This document shows positions 16,639 to 24,558 of a stretch of 32,814 bases of DNA, one piece after another. Source of the stretch: Hydrogenophaga sp. NFH-34. Lineage in GTDB: Bacteria > Pseudomonadota > Gammaproteobacteria > Burkholderiales > Burkholderiaceae_C. A program made the translations under genes and the position numbers. A model generated the notes under the pieces. The model saw nothing but the letters and a program-made list of their open reading frames with translations, was not told where the DNA came from and made no database searches. Positions within the stretch are counted from its first letter, which is position 1. Every line of letters begins with the position of its first letter. Location: the NCBI RefSeq assembly GCF_021401345.1, contig NZ_JACBGE010000037.1, forward strand, positions 1-32,814, read 5' to 3'.

Positions 16639-16796
16639 GGCGGCTGGGGCGGCGGTCAGCCACGGACTTCGTCGCCCCTGTTGGTGCCACCCTGTGGACG
16701 CCTCAAAGCCGCAGCGGCGCGGATAATGATTTGTAACGATTGAGGCCGGCAAAACCCGCACCAACACTCCGTTCCATCCAGCGCCCAGGGAGTTCG

Positions 16797-19256
16797 ATGA
16801 ACAAGAAGAACCTCTCCGAGAGTGATATCTGCGACAAGTTCGTCCGACCGGCCATGGAAGCCGCCGGCTGGAATGGCATGGACCAGATCTATCGCGAATT
16901 CCCCTTGCGGGCTGGCCGCGTGGTCGTTCGCGGCCAGAAGGCGTATCGCGACAAGACCACGGTGCTGCGCGCCGACTACGCGCTGTTCTACAAGCCCAAC
17001 ATTCCGCTGGCCGTGGTCGAGGCCAAAGACAACCACCACGCCGTGGGCGCGGGCATGGCCCAGGCCATCAACTACGCCCAATTGCTGGACGTTCCCTTCA
17101 GCTTCTCTTCCAACGGCGACGGATTCGTCTTTCGCGATGCCACGCTGGCCACCGGCGTGCTGGAGCAGACCATTTCGCTGGACGGGTTTCCCAGCCCGGC
17201 CGAGCTCTGGCGCCGCTACTGCACCTGGAAGGGCTGGACGCCCGAGGTTGAGCGCGTCGCCGGGTTTGACTATGCCCCCAGCAAGACCCCGCGCTACTAC
17301 CAGCTCAACGCCATCAACCGCACCGTCGAAGCCATCGCCGCCGGGCAAAACCGCGTGCTGCTGGTCATGGCCACCGGCACCGGCAAGACCTACACCGCCT
17401 TCCAGATCATCTGGCGCCTGTGGAAGAGCGGTGCCAAAAAGCGCATCCTGTTCCTGGCCGATCGCAACATCCTGATCGACCAGACCATGGTCAACGACTT
17501 CCGACCCTTCAAGGGCGCCATGGCCAAGCTCAGCCCGAATGCCAAGGGTGTGGAGCGGGTTGACGCGCAAGGTACGGTCACGATTGACGACGTGGAGCTG
17601 GCGGTCAGCAAGTCCACCAAGCAGGTCGACAAGAGCTACGAGATATACCTCTCGCTCTACCAGGCCGTCACCGGCTCGGAAGAAGAAAGCAATATCTACA
17701 AGCAGTTTTCGCCCGACTTCTTCGACCTCATCGTGGTGGACGAGTGCCACCGCGGCAGCGCCGCCGAAGATTCGGCCTGGCGCGACATCCTCACCTATTT
17801 CAGCAACGCCACCCAGATCGGCCTGACCGCCACCCCCAAAGAAACCGACACCGCGTCCAACATCCACTACTTCGGCGAACCGGTCTACACCTACAGCCTC
17901 AAGCAAGGCATCGAAGACGGTTACCTGGCGCCCTACAAAGTCATCCGCATCGATCTCGACCGCGACACCTTCGGCTGGCGCCCCACCGAAGGCATGACCG
18001 ACAAGGCCGGCCACCTGATCGAGGATCGCGTCTACACCGGCGCCGACATGAACCGCAAGCTCGTGCTGGAAAAGCGCGACGAAGCCGTGGCCGCCAAGAT
18101 CACCGAATACCTCAAGGCGACCGACCGCCACGCCAAGACCATCGTTTTCTGCGAAGACATCGACCACGCCGCGCGCATGCGCCAGGCCCTGGCCAATGCC
18201 AACGCCGACCTCTGCGCTACCCAGCCCAAATACGTGGTCCAGATCACCGGTGACAACGCCGAAGGCAAGCGCGAGCTCGACAACTTCATCGACCCCGAGA
18301 AGCCTTACCCGGTGATTGCCACCACCTCCAAGCTCATGAGCACCGGGGTAGACGCCCAGACCTGCAAGCTCATCGTGCTGGACCAGAACATCCGGTCGAT
18401 GACCCTGTTCAAGCAGATCATCGGCCGTGGCACCCGCCTGCGCGAAGACCTGGGCAAGAGCTGGTTCACCATCATGGACTTCAAGCGCGCCACCGAGCTC
18501 TTCGCCGATCCCGCGTTTGACGGCGATCCGGTGCAGATCTACGAACCGGGCGAAGGTGGCCCCATCGAACCGCCCGTGGTCGATGACCCGGTCGTGCCAC
18601 AGGCGCCGGGCGACGGTCTACCCCCCCTCGGTCCGACCACCGCCGGCCCTGGCGAAGGCGGCAGCATCGAGCCCAGGAAATACGTCGTCGGCGGCATGGT
18701 CACGGTATCGGTTGCCCGCGAGCGCGTGCAATACCTCAACGCCGACGGCAAGCTCATCACCGAGAGCCTGCGCGACTACACCCGCATCAACCTCACGCGC
18801 CAATACGACTCGCTCGACAAGTTCCTGCAAGCCTGGAACGACGCCGACCGCAAAGCCGTGCTCATCGAAGAACTGGAGCGCCAGGGCGTGCTGATCGAAG
18901 CGCTGGCCGACGAAGTGGCCCACACCGGCCTGAAAGACCTCGACCCGTTCGACCTGCTGCTGCACGTGGCCTACAACAGGCCGCCGCTCACCCGGCGCGA
19001 GCGGGCCAATCGCGTCAAGAAGCGCAACGTTTTCACCCAGTACGGCCCCATGGCCCGGCAAGTGATCGACGCCCTGCTCGACAAATACGCCGACGAAGGC
19101 ATCACCACGCTGGAAGCGAACAACGTGCTCAACCTGCCGCCGGTCAACCGGCTGGGCCTGCCGGTGGAGCTGATCCGCAGCTTCGGCGGCCGCACGCAGT
19201 ACCTCGAAGCCCTGAGCACCCTGGAGCGCGAGCTGTATTCGCCCACCACGCCCTGA
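16797..19256 (+). CDS. hsdR: Type I restriction enzyme endonuclease subunit HsdR (EcoEI type)
   Basis: An 819-residue motor and nuclease subunit. The N-terminal nuclease has the PD-(D/E)xK residues D60 and E75-A-K77. The superfamily 2 helicase follows: Walker A ATGTGKT (192-198), DECH box (315-318) and TATP (344-347), then the second RecA lobe with VIATTSKLMSTGVDAQTCK and IIGRGTRLREDLG. A Gly/Pro-rich linker around residues 580-620 leads to an EcoEI-type C-terminal domain that binds the methylase. The restriction complex translocates DNA and cuts at a distance from unmethylated sites. ATG 16797 has AGGGAG upstream; a longer frame from 16740 looks unlike protein. It is the first gene of the hsdRMS operon. 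Confidence 0.96.
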   Translation: MNKKNLSESDICDKFVRPAMEAAGWNGMDQIYREFPLRAGRVVVRGQKAYRDKTTVLRADYALFYKPNIPLAVVEAKDNHHAVGAGMAQAINYAQLLDVPFSFSSNGDGFVFRDATLATGVLEQTISLDGFPSPAELWRRYCTWKGWTPEVERVAGFDYAPSKTPRYYQLNAINRTVEAIAAGQNRVLLVMATGTGKTYTAFQIIWRLWKSGAKKRILFLADRNILIDQTMVNDFRPFKGAMAKLSPNAKGVERVDAQGTVTIDDVELAVSKSTKQVDKSYEIYLSLYQAVTGSEEESNIYKQFSPDFFDLIVVDECHRGSAAEDSAWRDILTYFSNATQIGLTATPKETDTASNIHYFGEPVYTYSLKQGIEDGYLAPYKVIRIDLDRDTFGWRPTEGMTDKAGHLIEDRVYTGADMNRKLVLEKRDEAVAAKITEYLKATDRHAKTIVFCEDIDHAARMRQALANANADLCATQPKYVVQITGDNAEGKRELDNFIDPEKPYPVIATTSKLMSTGVDAQTCKLIVLDQNIRSMTLFKQIIGRGTRLREDLGKSWFTIMDFKRATELFADPAFDGDPVQIYEPGEGGPIEPPVVDDPVVPQAPGDGLPPLGPTTAGPGEGGSIEPRKYVVGGMVTVSVARERVQYLNADGKLITESLRDYTRINLTRQYDSLDKFLQAWNDADRKAVLIEELERQGVLIEALADEVAHTGLKDLDPFDLLLHVAYNRPPLTRRERANRVKKRNVFTQYGPMARQVIDALLDKYADEGITTLEANNVLNLPPVNRLGLPVELIRSFGGRTQYLEALSTLERELYSPTTP

Positions 19257-19293
19257 TTTCCTGGGTCACCCGATTCCCTGAACCCCCGACCGC

Positions 19294-20766
19294 ATGGCCA
19301 ACCTTTCCCCCGTCATCAAATCCATCCAAGACATCATGCGCCAGGACTCTGGCGTGGATGGCGACGCCCAGCGCATCTCGCAACTCACCTGGCTGCTGTT
19401 CCTCAAGGTCTTTGACGCGCTCGAAGAAGAGCTCGAACTCACCCGCGACGCCTACAAGAGCCCCATCCCGGAAAGCATGCGCTGGCGCAACTGGGCGGCC
19501 GACCCCGAAGGCATGACCGGCGATGACCTGCAGGACTTCGTCAACACAGAACTCTTCGTCACCCTCAAGAACCTGCCGGCCGACCCGGTGCGCAACCCAC
19601 GCGGCTATGTGGTGCGCGGCGTCTTTGAAGACGCCTACAACTACATGAAGAGCGGCCAACTGCTGCGGCAGGTGATCAACAAGCTCAACACCATCGACTT
19701 CAACCGGCAGAGCGAGCGCCACCAGTTCAACGACCTGTACGAAAAGATCCTCAAGGATCTGCAGAGCGCCGGCAACGCGGGCGAGTTCTACACGCCCCGC
19801 GCCGTCACCCAGTTCATGGTGGACATGGTCAACCCCCAGCTGGGCGAAACCGTGCTCGACCCCGCCACCGGCACCGGCGGCTTCCTGGTCTGTTCCATCG
19901 AACATCTGCGCAAGCAGGTCAAGACCACCGAAGACGAAACTGTGCTCCAGCAAAGCATTCGCGGTGTCGAGAAGAAGCAGCTGCCCCACATGCTGTGCGT
20001 CACCAACCTCATGCTCCACGGCATCGAGGTGCCCAGCCACATCCGGCACGACAACACCCTGGCCCGCCCGCTGCGCGAAGTCACCCCGGCCGACCGGGTG
20101 GATGTCGTGCTGACCAACCCGCCCTTTGGCGGCATCGAAGAGCCGGGTATCGAACAGGGCTTTCCGGCCGATGTGCGCACCAAAGAAACAGCCGACCTGT
20201 TCCTCGTACTCATCAAGCACATCCTCAAGGCCAACGGACGCGCCGCGCTGGTGCTGCCCGACGGCACCCTGTTTGGCGAAGGTGTCAAAACCCGCATCAA
20301 GGAACAGCTGCTGACCGAGTGCAATCTGCACACCATCGTGCGCCTACCCAACGGCGTTTTCGCACCCTACACCGGCATCAAGACCAACCTGCTGTTCTTC
20401 ACCAAGGGCCAGCCCACGCAGCACATCTGGTACTACGAACACCCCTACCCCGAGGGCGTGAAGAGCTACAACAAGACCAAGCCCATCCGCATCGAAGAGT
20501 TCGACGCTGAGAAGGCATGGTGGGGCACTGAGGCCGATGGCTTTGCCACCCGGGTCGAGAACGAACGCGCCTGGAAGGTGGGCATCGACCAGATCAAGGC
20601 CGCCAACTACAACCTGGACCAGAAGAACCCGCACGCCCCCGAGCAGGAAAGCCACGACCCAGAAGAACTGCTGCGCCGCTACGCCAGCCTGCAGGCCGAA
20701 GCGCAGGGCCTGCGCGACCAGCTCAAGGCCATATTGGCCGAATCGCTGAGCGGAGCCCGCGCATGA
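19294..20766 (+). CDS. hsdM: Type I DNA methyltransferase subunit HsdM
   Basis: A 490-residue N6-adenine methyltransferase. The N-terminal helical domain starts with a SIQDIMRQDSGVDGDAQRIS segment and LTWLLFLKVFDALEEE. The catalytic domain shows GEFYTPRAVTQFMVDMV, the AdoMet motif DPATGTGGFL (189-198) and the catalytic motif NPPF (275-278). With HsdS it modifies one adenine per strand of the bipartite target and so protects host DNA. The C-terminus is helical with Glu/Gln/Leu-rich sequence. It lies 37 bases downstream of hsdR and overlaps hsdS by four bases (ATGA), which supports translational coupling. Motifs appear intact, so it is probably active. Confidence 0.97.
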   Translation: MANLSPVIKSIQDIMRQDSGVDGDAQRISQLTWLLFLKVFDALEEELELTRDAYKSPIPESMRWRNWAADPEGMTGDDLQDFVNTELFVTLKNLPADPVRNPRGYVVRGVFEDAYNYMKSGQLLRQVINKLNTIDFNRQSERHQFNDLYEKILKDLQSAGNAGEFYTPRAVTQFMVDMVNPQLGETVLDPATGTGGFLVCSIEHLRKQVKTTEDETVLQQSIRGVEKKQLPHMLCVTNLMLHGIEVPSHIRHDNTLARPLREVTPADRVDVVLTNPPFGGIEEPGIEQGFPADVRTKETADLFLVLIKHILKANGRAALVLPDGTLFGEGVKTRIKEQLLTECNLHTIVRLPNGVFAPYTGIKTNLLFFTKGQPTQHIWYYEHPYPEGVKSYNKTKPIRIEEFDAEKAWWGTEADGFATRVENERAWKVGIDQIKAANYNLDQKNPHAPEQESHDPEELLRRYASLQAEAQGLRDQLKAILAESLSGARA

Positions 20767-22517
20767 GTGTGGTGATGGAAGCCCGCGAACCCAGCGCGAA
20801 ATACCTCAGCGCCCTGCAGCCACCGCTGGTGCAGCACTTTGAGTTGATGGCCACCGCGCCCGGTGGCGTGGCGCGCCTGCGTGAACTGATCTTGACGTTG
20901 GCAGTGCAGGGCAAGTTGGTGCCGCAAGATCCGAGTGCCGAACCGGCAAGCGAACTGCTTAGGAAGATTCGGACGGAAAAGGATCGGCTGATTGCCGAGG
21001 GCAAGATCAAACGGGACAGGCCGCTGTTACCGATCGAAGAAGAGGGACAGCCGTTCACTTTGCCTAGTGGGTGGAAGTGGGTACGACTTGGGACTCTGCT
21101 GCCGTTTCGTATCGGGAAGACACCGCCCAGCAAAGACCCGCAGTACTGGTCCGATGAAGGATGCGCATGGGTCAGCATTTCAGACATGACTCACTTCGGC
21201 GAGGTCTTTGACACCGATCGGAAAATCACGGCAAAGGGTGCCAGTGTCTTTGGCTATGAGCCATTGCCGGTGGGGACGTTGATCATGAGCTTCAAGCTCA
21301 CTATCGGCAAGATCGCCACACTACAAGTGCCCGCGTATCACAACGAAGCCATCGTCTCTTTTTTGCCGCTTGCTGGTCTTCAGCCGGAGTTCCTGAAATA
21401 CGTGCTCCCCACGGTTTCCAAGACGGGGGCCTCCAAAGATGCGTTGATGGGGGCGACCCTAAACACAGAGTCGCTCTCAAATCTACTGATCGCTTTGCCT
21501 CCTGAAGCAGAGCAACCTCGCATCGTCACCCGCGTCGAAGAACTCATGCGCCTGTGCGATGCCCTCGAAGCCCAGGGCCAGCTCGAAGCCGCGCAACACG
21601 CACAGCTTGTGCAAACCCTGCTGGGTGCCCTGACCGCCAGCGCCACCCAAGACGAACTGGCCGACAACTGGCAACGCGTTGCCACCCACTTCGACCGCCT
21701 GCTCGACCGCCCCGAAGCCATCGACGCCCTGGAGAAAACCATCCTGCAACTGGCCGTGCGCGGCCTGCTCGTGCCGCAGGACCCCAAGGACGAACCCGCC
21801 AGCGAACTGCTGAAGACGATTCGCGCTGAGAAGGACCGGCTGATTGCAGAGGGCAAGATCAAGCAGGATAAGCCGCTGGCGAATATTGAAGTGGAAGAAG
21901 AGCCGTTTGAGGTTCCGGGGAGCTGGGAGTGGGTGCGGTTGGGGGAGGTGGTGTCTATCTCCAGCGGCGTAACACTAGGAAGGAAGGCAGCCCTTCCTGC
22001 GCCTACCTCGTACCCCTATTTGCGCGTGGCCAATGTCCAGCGTTGGCATTTGAATCTGGACTCGATGAAGGAGGTTGTGATTGACAGAGCGGAACTCGAA
22101 CGGTTCCAGCTTGTAAGAGGCGACCTGTTAATCACCGAGGGCGGCGACTGGGACAAAGTTGGTCGCACCACCATCTGGCGTGATGAGTTACCCGTGTGCT
22201 TGCATCAAAACCACGTCTTCAAAGCGCGTGGCATGAGTCCAGGATGGAACCCGGTTTGGGCAGAGCTGTATTTGAATTCAACGTTTGCACGCGCCTACTT
22301 CGCTTCTTCGGCGAAGCAGACTACGAACTTAGCGTCAATCAACATGACCCAGTTGAAGGGGTGCTGTTTTCCAGTTCCTCCCCTCGCGGAGCAAGCCCGC
22401 ATCGTCGCCCGCGTCGCATCCCTGCGCCGCCTGTGCGCCGACCTGCGCCAGCGCCTAGCCGCTCGCCAAACCACCCAAGCCCACCTGGCCGAAGCCTTGA
22501 TCGACGAGGTGGCCTGA
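20763..22517 (+). CDS. hsdS: Type I restriction-modification specificity subunit HsdS
   Basis: A 584-residue specificity subunit with two target-recognition domains (TRDs). The conserved region before each TRD is repeated: residues 39-110 and 322-394 share LAV(Q/R)G(K/L)LVPQDP, EPASELL, EKDRLIAEGKIK and W.WVRLG. TRD1 spans about residues 104-255 and TRD2 about 388-545. Each ends with LPP or VPPLAEQ(A/P)RIV, the start of the coiled-coil spacer that sets the gap between half-sites. The TRD-coding parts look clearly lower in G+C (near 50-55% by eye) than the conserved parts, as expected for exchanged TRDs. ATGA overlaps with hsdM. The protein is longer than EcoKI HsdS (464), with a long inter-TRD region. 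The recognition sequence cannot be predicted. Confidence 0.96.
   Translation: MSVVMEAREPSAKYLSALQPPLVQHFELMATAPGGVARLRELILTLAVQGKLVPQDPSAEPASELLRKIRTEKDRLIAEGKIKRDRPLLPIEEEGQPFTLPSGWKWVRLGTLLPFRIGKTPPSKDPQYWSDEGCAWVSISDMTHFGEVFDTDRKITAKGASVFGYEPLPVGTLIMSFKLTIGKIATLQVPAYHNEAIVSFLPLAGLQPEFLKYVLPTVSKTGASKDALMGATLNTESLSNLLIALPPEAEQPRIVTRVEELMRLCDALEAQGQLEAAQHAQLVQTLLGALTASATQDELADNWQRVATHFDRLLDRPEAIDALEKTILQLAVRGLLVPQDPKDEPASELLKTIRAEKDRLIAEGKIKQDKPLANIEVEEEPFEVPGSWEWVRLGEVVSISSGVTLGRKAALPAPTSYPYLRVANVQRWHLNLDSMKEVVIDRAELERFQLVRGDLLITEGGDWDKVGRTTIWRDELPVCLHQNHVFKARGMSPGWNPVWAELYLNSTFARAYFASSAKQTTNLASINMTQLKGCCFPVPPLAEQARIVARVASLRRLCADLRQRLAARQTTQAHLAEALIDEVA
20877..21092 (+). repeat. HsdS internal repeat, copy 1
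   Basis: This stretch encodes residues 39-110 and is similar in DNA and protein to 21726-21944. The strongest shared part is around EKDRLIAEGKIK. It is a conserved-region repeat that precedes TRD1. Confidence 0.75.
21726..21944 (+). repeat. HsdS internal repeat, copy 2
   Basis: This is the second copy, encoding residues 322-394, and precedes TRD2. Direct orientation means that recombination between copies would delete one TRD and the central spacer while leaving an open frame. Confidence 0.75.
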
Positions 22518-22519
22518 GC

Positions 22520-23311
22520 ATGTCGATCGTTGGCGAAGCCACAGGTGTGATCGGTCTGCTGGGCAAAGCCTGGAACCTGCTGCGCGACCGCCTGGACCCG
22601 GCCCGCGCCCAGGCCAAGCGCCTCATTGAAACCTTCGAGGCCTACGGCATCGCCCGCCAGCAGATCCCCCGCCTGCTGCCCGCAGCACTGAAGCTGCCGA
22701 ACGCCGCGTTCTCGACGCCCGACAAGCTGAAGGACCAGCTCACACCCGAGCTGCTGGACTGGGCCGCAAAGTATCTGGCGATCAACCGCGCCTGGCTCGA
22801 CGGCGTGAGCCCGCAACCGCACCTCAGGGTGGACCACTACAAGCACCCGACCCTTTACCGCGACTGGCTGCAGGAACGCCAGCGAACAGCACCTGATGAC
22901 CGGCGCTTGTTGTTGGTGTGGAAAGCCGCGGGTTCACCGGTGGGGCCGGATGCCAATGGCCCGCTGTGCCTGGTGTACGAGGAGATCAGCGATGGCCTGG
23001 ACGGCTCCGATCAGTCGCGCTACTGGTTGCTGTCCGAAGGCTGGCGCTGGGACCACACGCCCTGCGTGTCGAACATGGTGGCCGCGGTGGCGGTGGCCCA
23101 GTCGTTGGGGGTGACGGTGCTTGGTGTGGATATTCCGCGCCCTTGGCTGCTGCAACTGGAACGCGGAGAAGCGCTGGCACCCGAGGTGGCCTGCAGGCGC
23201 CAGGGGCTGTGGCACCCGGACGATCTGATCACGCCCTTGCCCCAGACCGACACGCCATGGCGGCAGGCCGTGTGGAAGGACGCGCAGGGCTGGCTGGCGG
23301 ACGAAGGGTGA
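22520..23311 (+). CDS. Uncharacterised protein linked to the type I RM operon
   Basis: A 263-residue protein I do not recognise by name. It begins two bases after the hsdS stop codon, so it is almost certainly cotranscribed and coupled. Residues 1-25 are hydrophobic and amphipathic (IVGEATGVIGLLGKAWNLL) but contain no clear signal peptide. Residues about 30-98 are helical: ETFEAYGIARQQIPRLLP and LLDWAAKYLAINRAWLDG, a layout reminiscent of Xre-type DNA-binding domains with their WL.G end. Residues 125-215 look like an alpha/beta domain with LLLVWKA, GPLCLVYEE, YWLLSEGWRWDHT and VTVLGVDIPRPWLLQLERGE. No nuclease, helicase or toxin motif is obvious. It may be a regulator or an accessory defence factor of the hsd system; this is inference from position. 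Confidence 0.75.
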   Translation: MSIVGEATGVIGLLGKAWNLLRDRLDPARAQAKRLIETFEAYGIARQQIPRLLPAALKLPNAAFSTPDKLKDQLTPELLDWAAKYLAINRAWLDGVSPQPHLRVDHYKHPTLYRDWLQERQRTAPDDRRLLLVWKAAGSPVGPDANGPLCLVYEEISDGLDGSDQSRYWLLSEGWRWDHTPCVSNMVAAVAVAQSLGVTVLGVDIPRPWLLQLERGEALAPEVACRRQGLWHPDDLITPLPQTDTPWRQAVWKDAQGWLADEG

Positions 23312-23354
23312 CGGGATGGGGCGCCGCTGTGGGGGCGGAGCTGTGTGAGCGGTT

Positions 23355-24371
23355 TCACCCCCGCGCACTCGATCCCCGCACCATCAGCGCCCCCTCCAGC
23401 ACGATGCGGCGCGGCGGCCGCGCAGGTTCGGCCATGCGTTGCAGCAGCAGTTCGGCCGCGCTGCGGCCGATGTCGGCGGTGGGCTGGGCCAGCACGGTGA
23501 CGGCAGGCTCGGGCAGGGTGGTCCAGTCGTTGTTGTCGAAGCCGGCCAGGGCGATGTCGGTGGGCATGGTCAGGCCGGCGGCGCGGATGGCTTTCCAGGC
23601 GCCCAGCAGCAGCAGGCCATTGGTGGCGAGCAGGGCGTCCGGGCGTTCGGCCGGGTCAGTGGCGAGCAGTGGCGCGGCGGCGGCCTGGCCTTCGTCGGCG
23701 GTGGGGCGCAGCGGCAGCACCTGCGGCGCCAGCCCGCGCTCGCGCAGCGCCGCTTCGTAGCCGGCCTGGCGTTCGCGGCCGGTGCTGCTGCGCGATCCGG
23801 CCAGCAGCACGATGCGGCGGCAACCCTGGTCGAGCAGGTGCTCGGTGAGCCGGCGCGCGGCGTGTGCGTTGTCGAGCAGCACCAGGTCGGTGGGGGTGTC
23901 GTCGGGCGCGCGGTCGACCAGCACCACCGGGAACGGGTGCTGGTCGGCGCGGAAGCGCCGCGTCAGTTCGGGCGTGGGCGAGAGGATCACGCCGCTGGCC
24001 TGTTCGTCGGCCATCAGCTCCAGGTAGGACTGTTCCTTGGCCGGGTCTTCGTCGCTGTTGCACAGGATCAGGCGCAGGCCGTGGCGGTAGGCCATGTCTT
24101 CCACCGCGCGGCTGATGTCGGTGAAGAAGGGGTTGCGGATGTCCGAGACGATCAGCCCGATCAGCGACGCGCGCTGCTGGCGCAGCCGGCGTGCCGCGAG
24201 GTTGGGGCGGTAACCCAGTTCGGCAATGGCCTGCTGCACGCGCTGGCGCAGGTCGGGCCGGACGGCGTCGGGCTGGCTGAGCACGCGCGAGACGGTGGTG
24301 GTGGAGGCGTTGGCGCGCCGGGCCACGTCTTTGATGCTGGGCGGGTGCGGGCTGCTGGGGTCGGCTGGCAT
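23355..24371 (-). CDS. fruR: LacI-family repressor of the fructose operon (FruR)
   Basis: A 338-residue LacI-type regulator. The N-terminal DNA-binding domain reads SIKDVARRANASTTTVSRVL followed by LGYRPNLAARRLRQ, which includes the hinge helix. The sugar-binding core has IGLIVSDIRNPFFTDISRAV, CNSDEDPAKEQSYLELM and DIALAGFDNNDWTTL. It is divergent from fruB-fruK-fruA, so fructose-1-phosphate is a plausible effector by analogy with Cra/FruR and FruR of Pseudomonas and Xanthomonas. A near-perfect copy of the palindrome found at the fru promoter lies 12 bases before its start codon, which points to autoregulation. The name rests on context and family. Confidence 0.88.
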   Translation of the reverse strand: MPADPSSPHPPSIKDVARRANASTTTVSRVLSQPDAVRPDLRQRVQQAIAELGYRPNLAARRLRQQRASLIGLIVSDIRNPFFTDISRAVEDMAYRHGLRLILCNSDEDPAKEQSYLELMADEQASGVILSPTPELTRRFRADQHPFPVVLVDRAPDDTPTDLVLLDNAHAARRLTEHLLDQGCRRIVLLAGSRSSTGRERQAGYEAALRERGLAPQVLPLRPTADEGQAAAAPLLATDPAERPDALLATNGLLLLGAWKAIRAAGLTMPTDIALAGFDNNDWTTLPEPAVTVLAQPTADIGRSAAELLLQRMAEPARPPRRIVLEGALMVRGSSARG

Positions 24372-24382
24372 GGGGCGGAATA

Positions 24383-24396
24383 TGGTATCGATTCCT
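24383..24396. promoter_or_regulatory. FruR operator, copy next to fruR
   Basis: TGGTATCGATTCCT matches the perfect 14-base palindrome at 24528-24541 at 12 of 14 positions, with the central ATCGAT kept. It lies 12 bases upstream of the fruR start codon. Confidence 0.65.
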
Positions 24397-24491
24397 GAAT
24401 TCTGCCTCCGGTAGCCGCTTGATCCGCATCAGAAGTGGGCTGATTTCCTGGGGTTAACCCGCATAAATGGCCCAAAAACAGCGCTCTACAG

Positions 24492-24519
24492 TGGACAGGG
24501 TGGCGGCAAATCGCATAAT
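24492..24519 (+). promoter_or_regulatory. Sigma-70 promoter of fruBKA
   Basis: TGGACA (24492-24497) and CATAAT (24514-24519) each match -35 and -10 consensus at five of six positions, with a 16-base spacer. The expected start point near 24526 lies at the left edge of the FruR palindrome, so a bound repressor would block RNA polymerase. A separate 10-base palindrome, GGGTTAACCC, is at 24451-24460. Confidence 0.6.
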
Positions 24520-24527
24520 CCGCGAAA

Positions 24528-24541
24528 TGGTATCGATACCA
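24528..24541. promoter_or_regulatory. FruR operator at the fru promoter
   Basis: TGGTATCGATACCA is a perfect 14-base palindrome with a central CG, typical of LacI-family sites. It lies directly after the -10 element and 17 bases before the fruB start codon. Confidence 0.75.
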
Positions 24542-24558
24542 AAATTTTAGGAGACATC

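Noticed and set aside
16639..16796. Promoter of hsdR (GATAAT at 16722-16727)
   Set aside because: The -10-like hexamer is good but I found no -35 element at 16-18 bases, so the promoter is not supported.
23312..23354. Intrinsic terminator between the hsd-linked gene and fruR
   Set aside because: GC-rich runs are present, but no clear stem followed by a T-tract.
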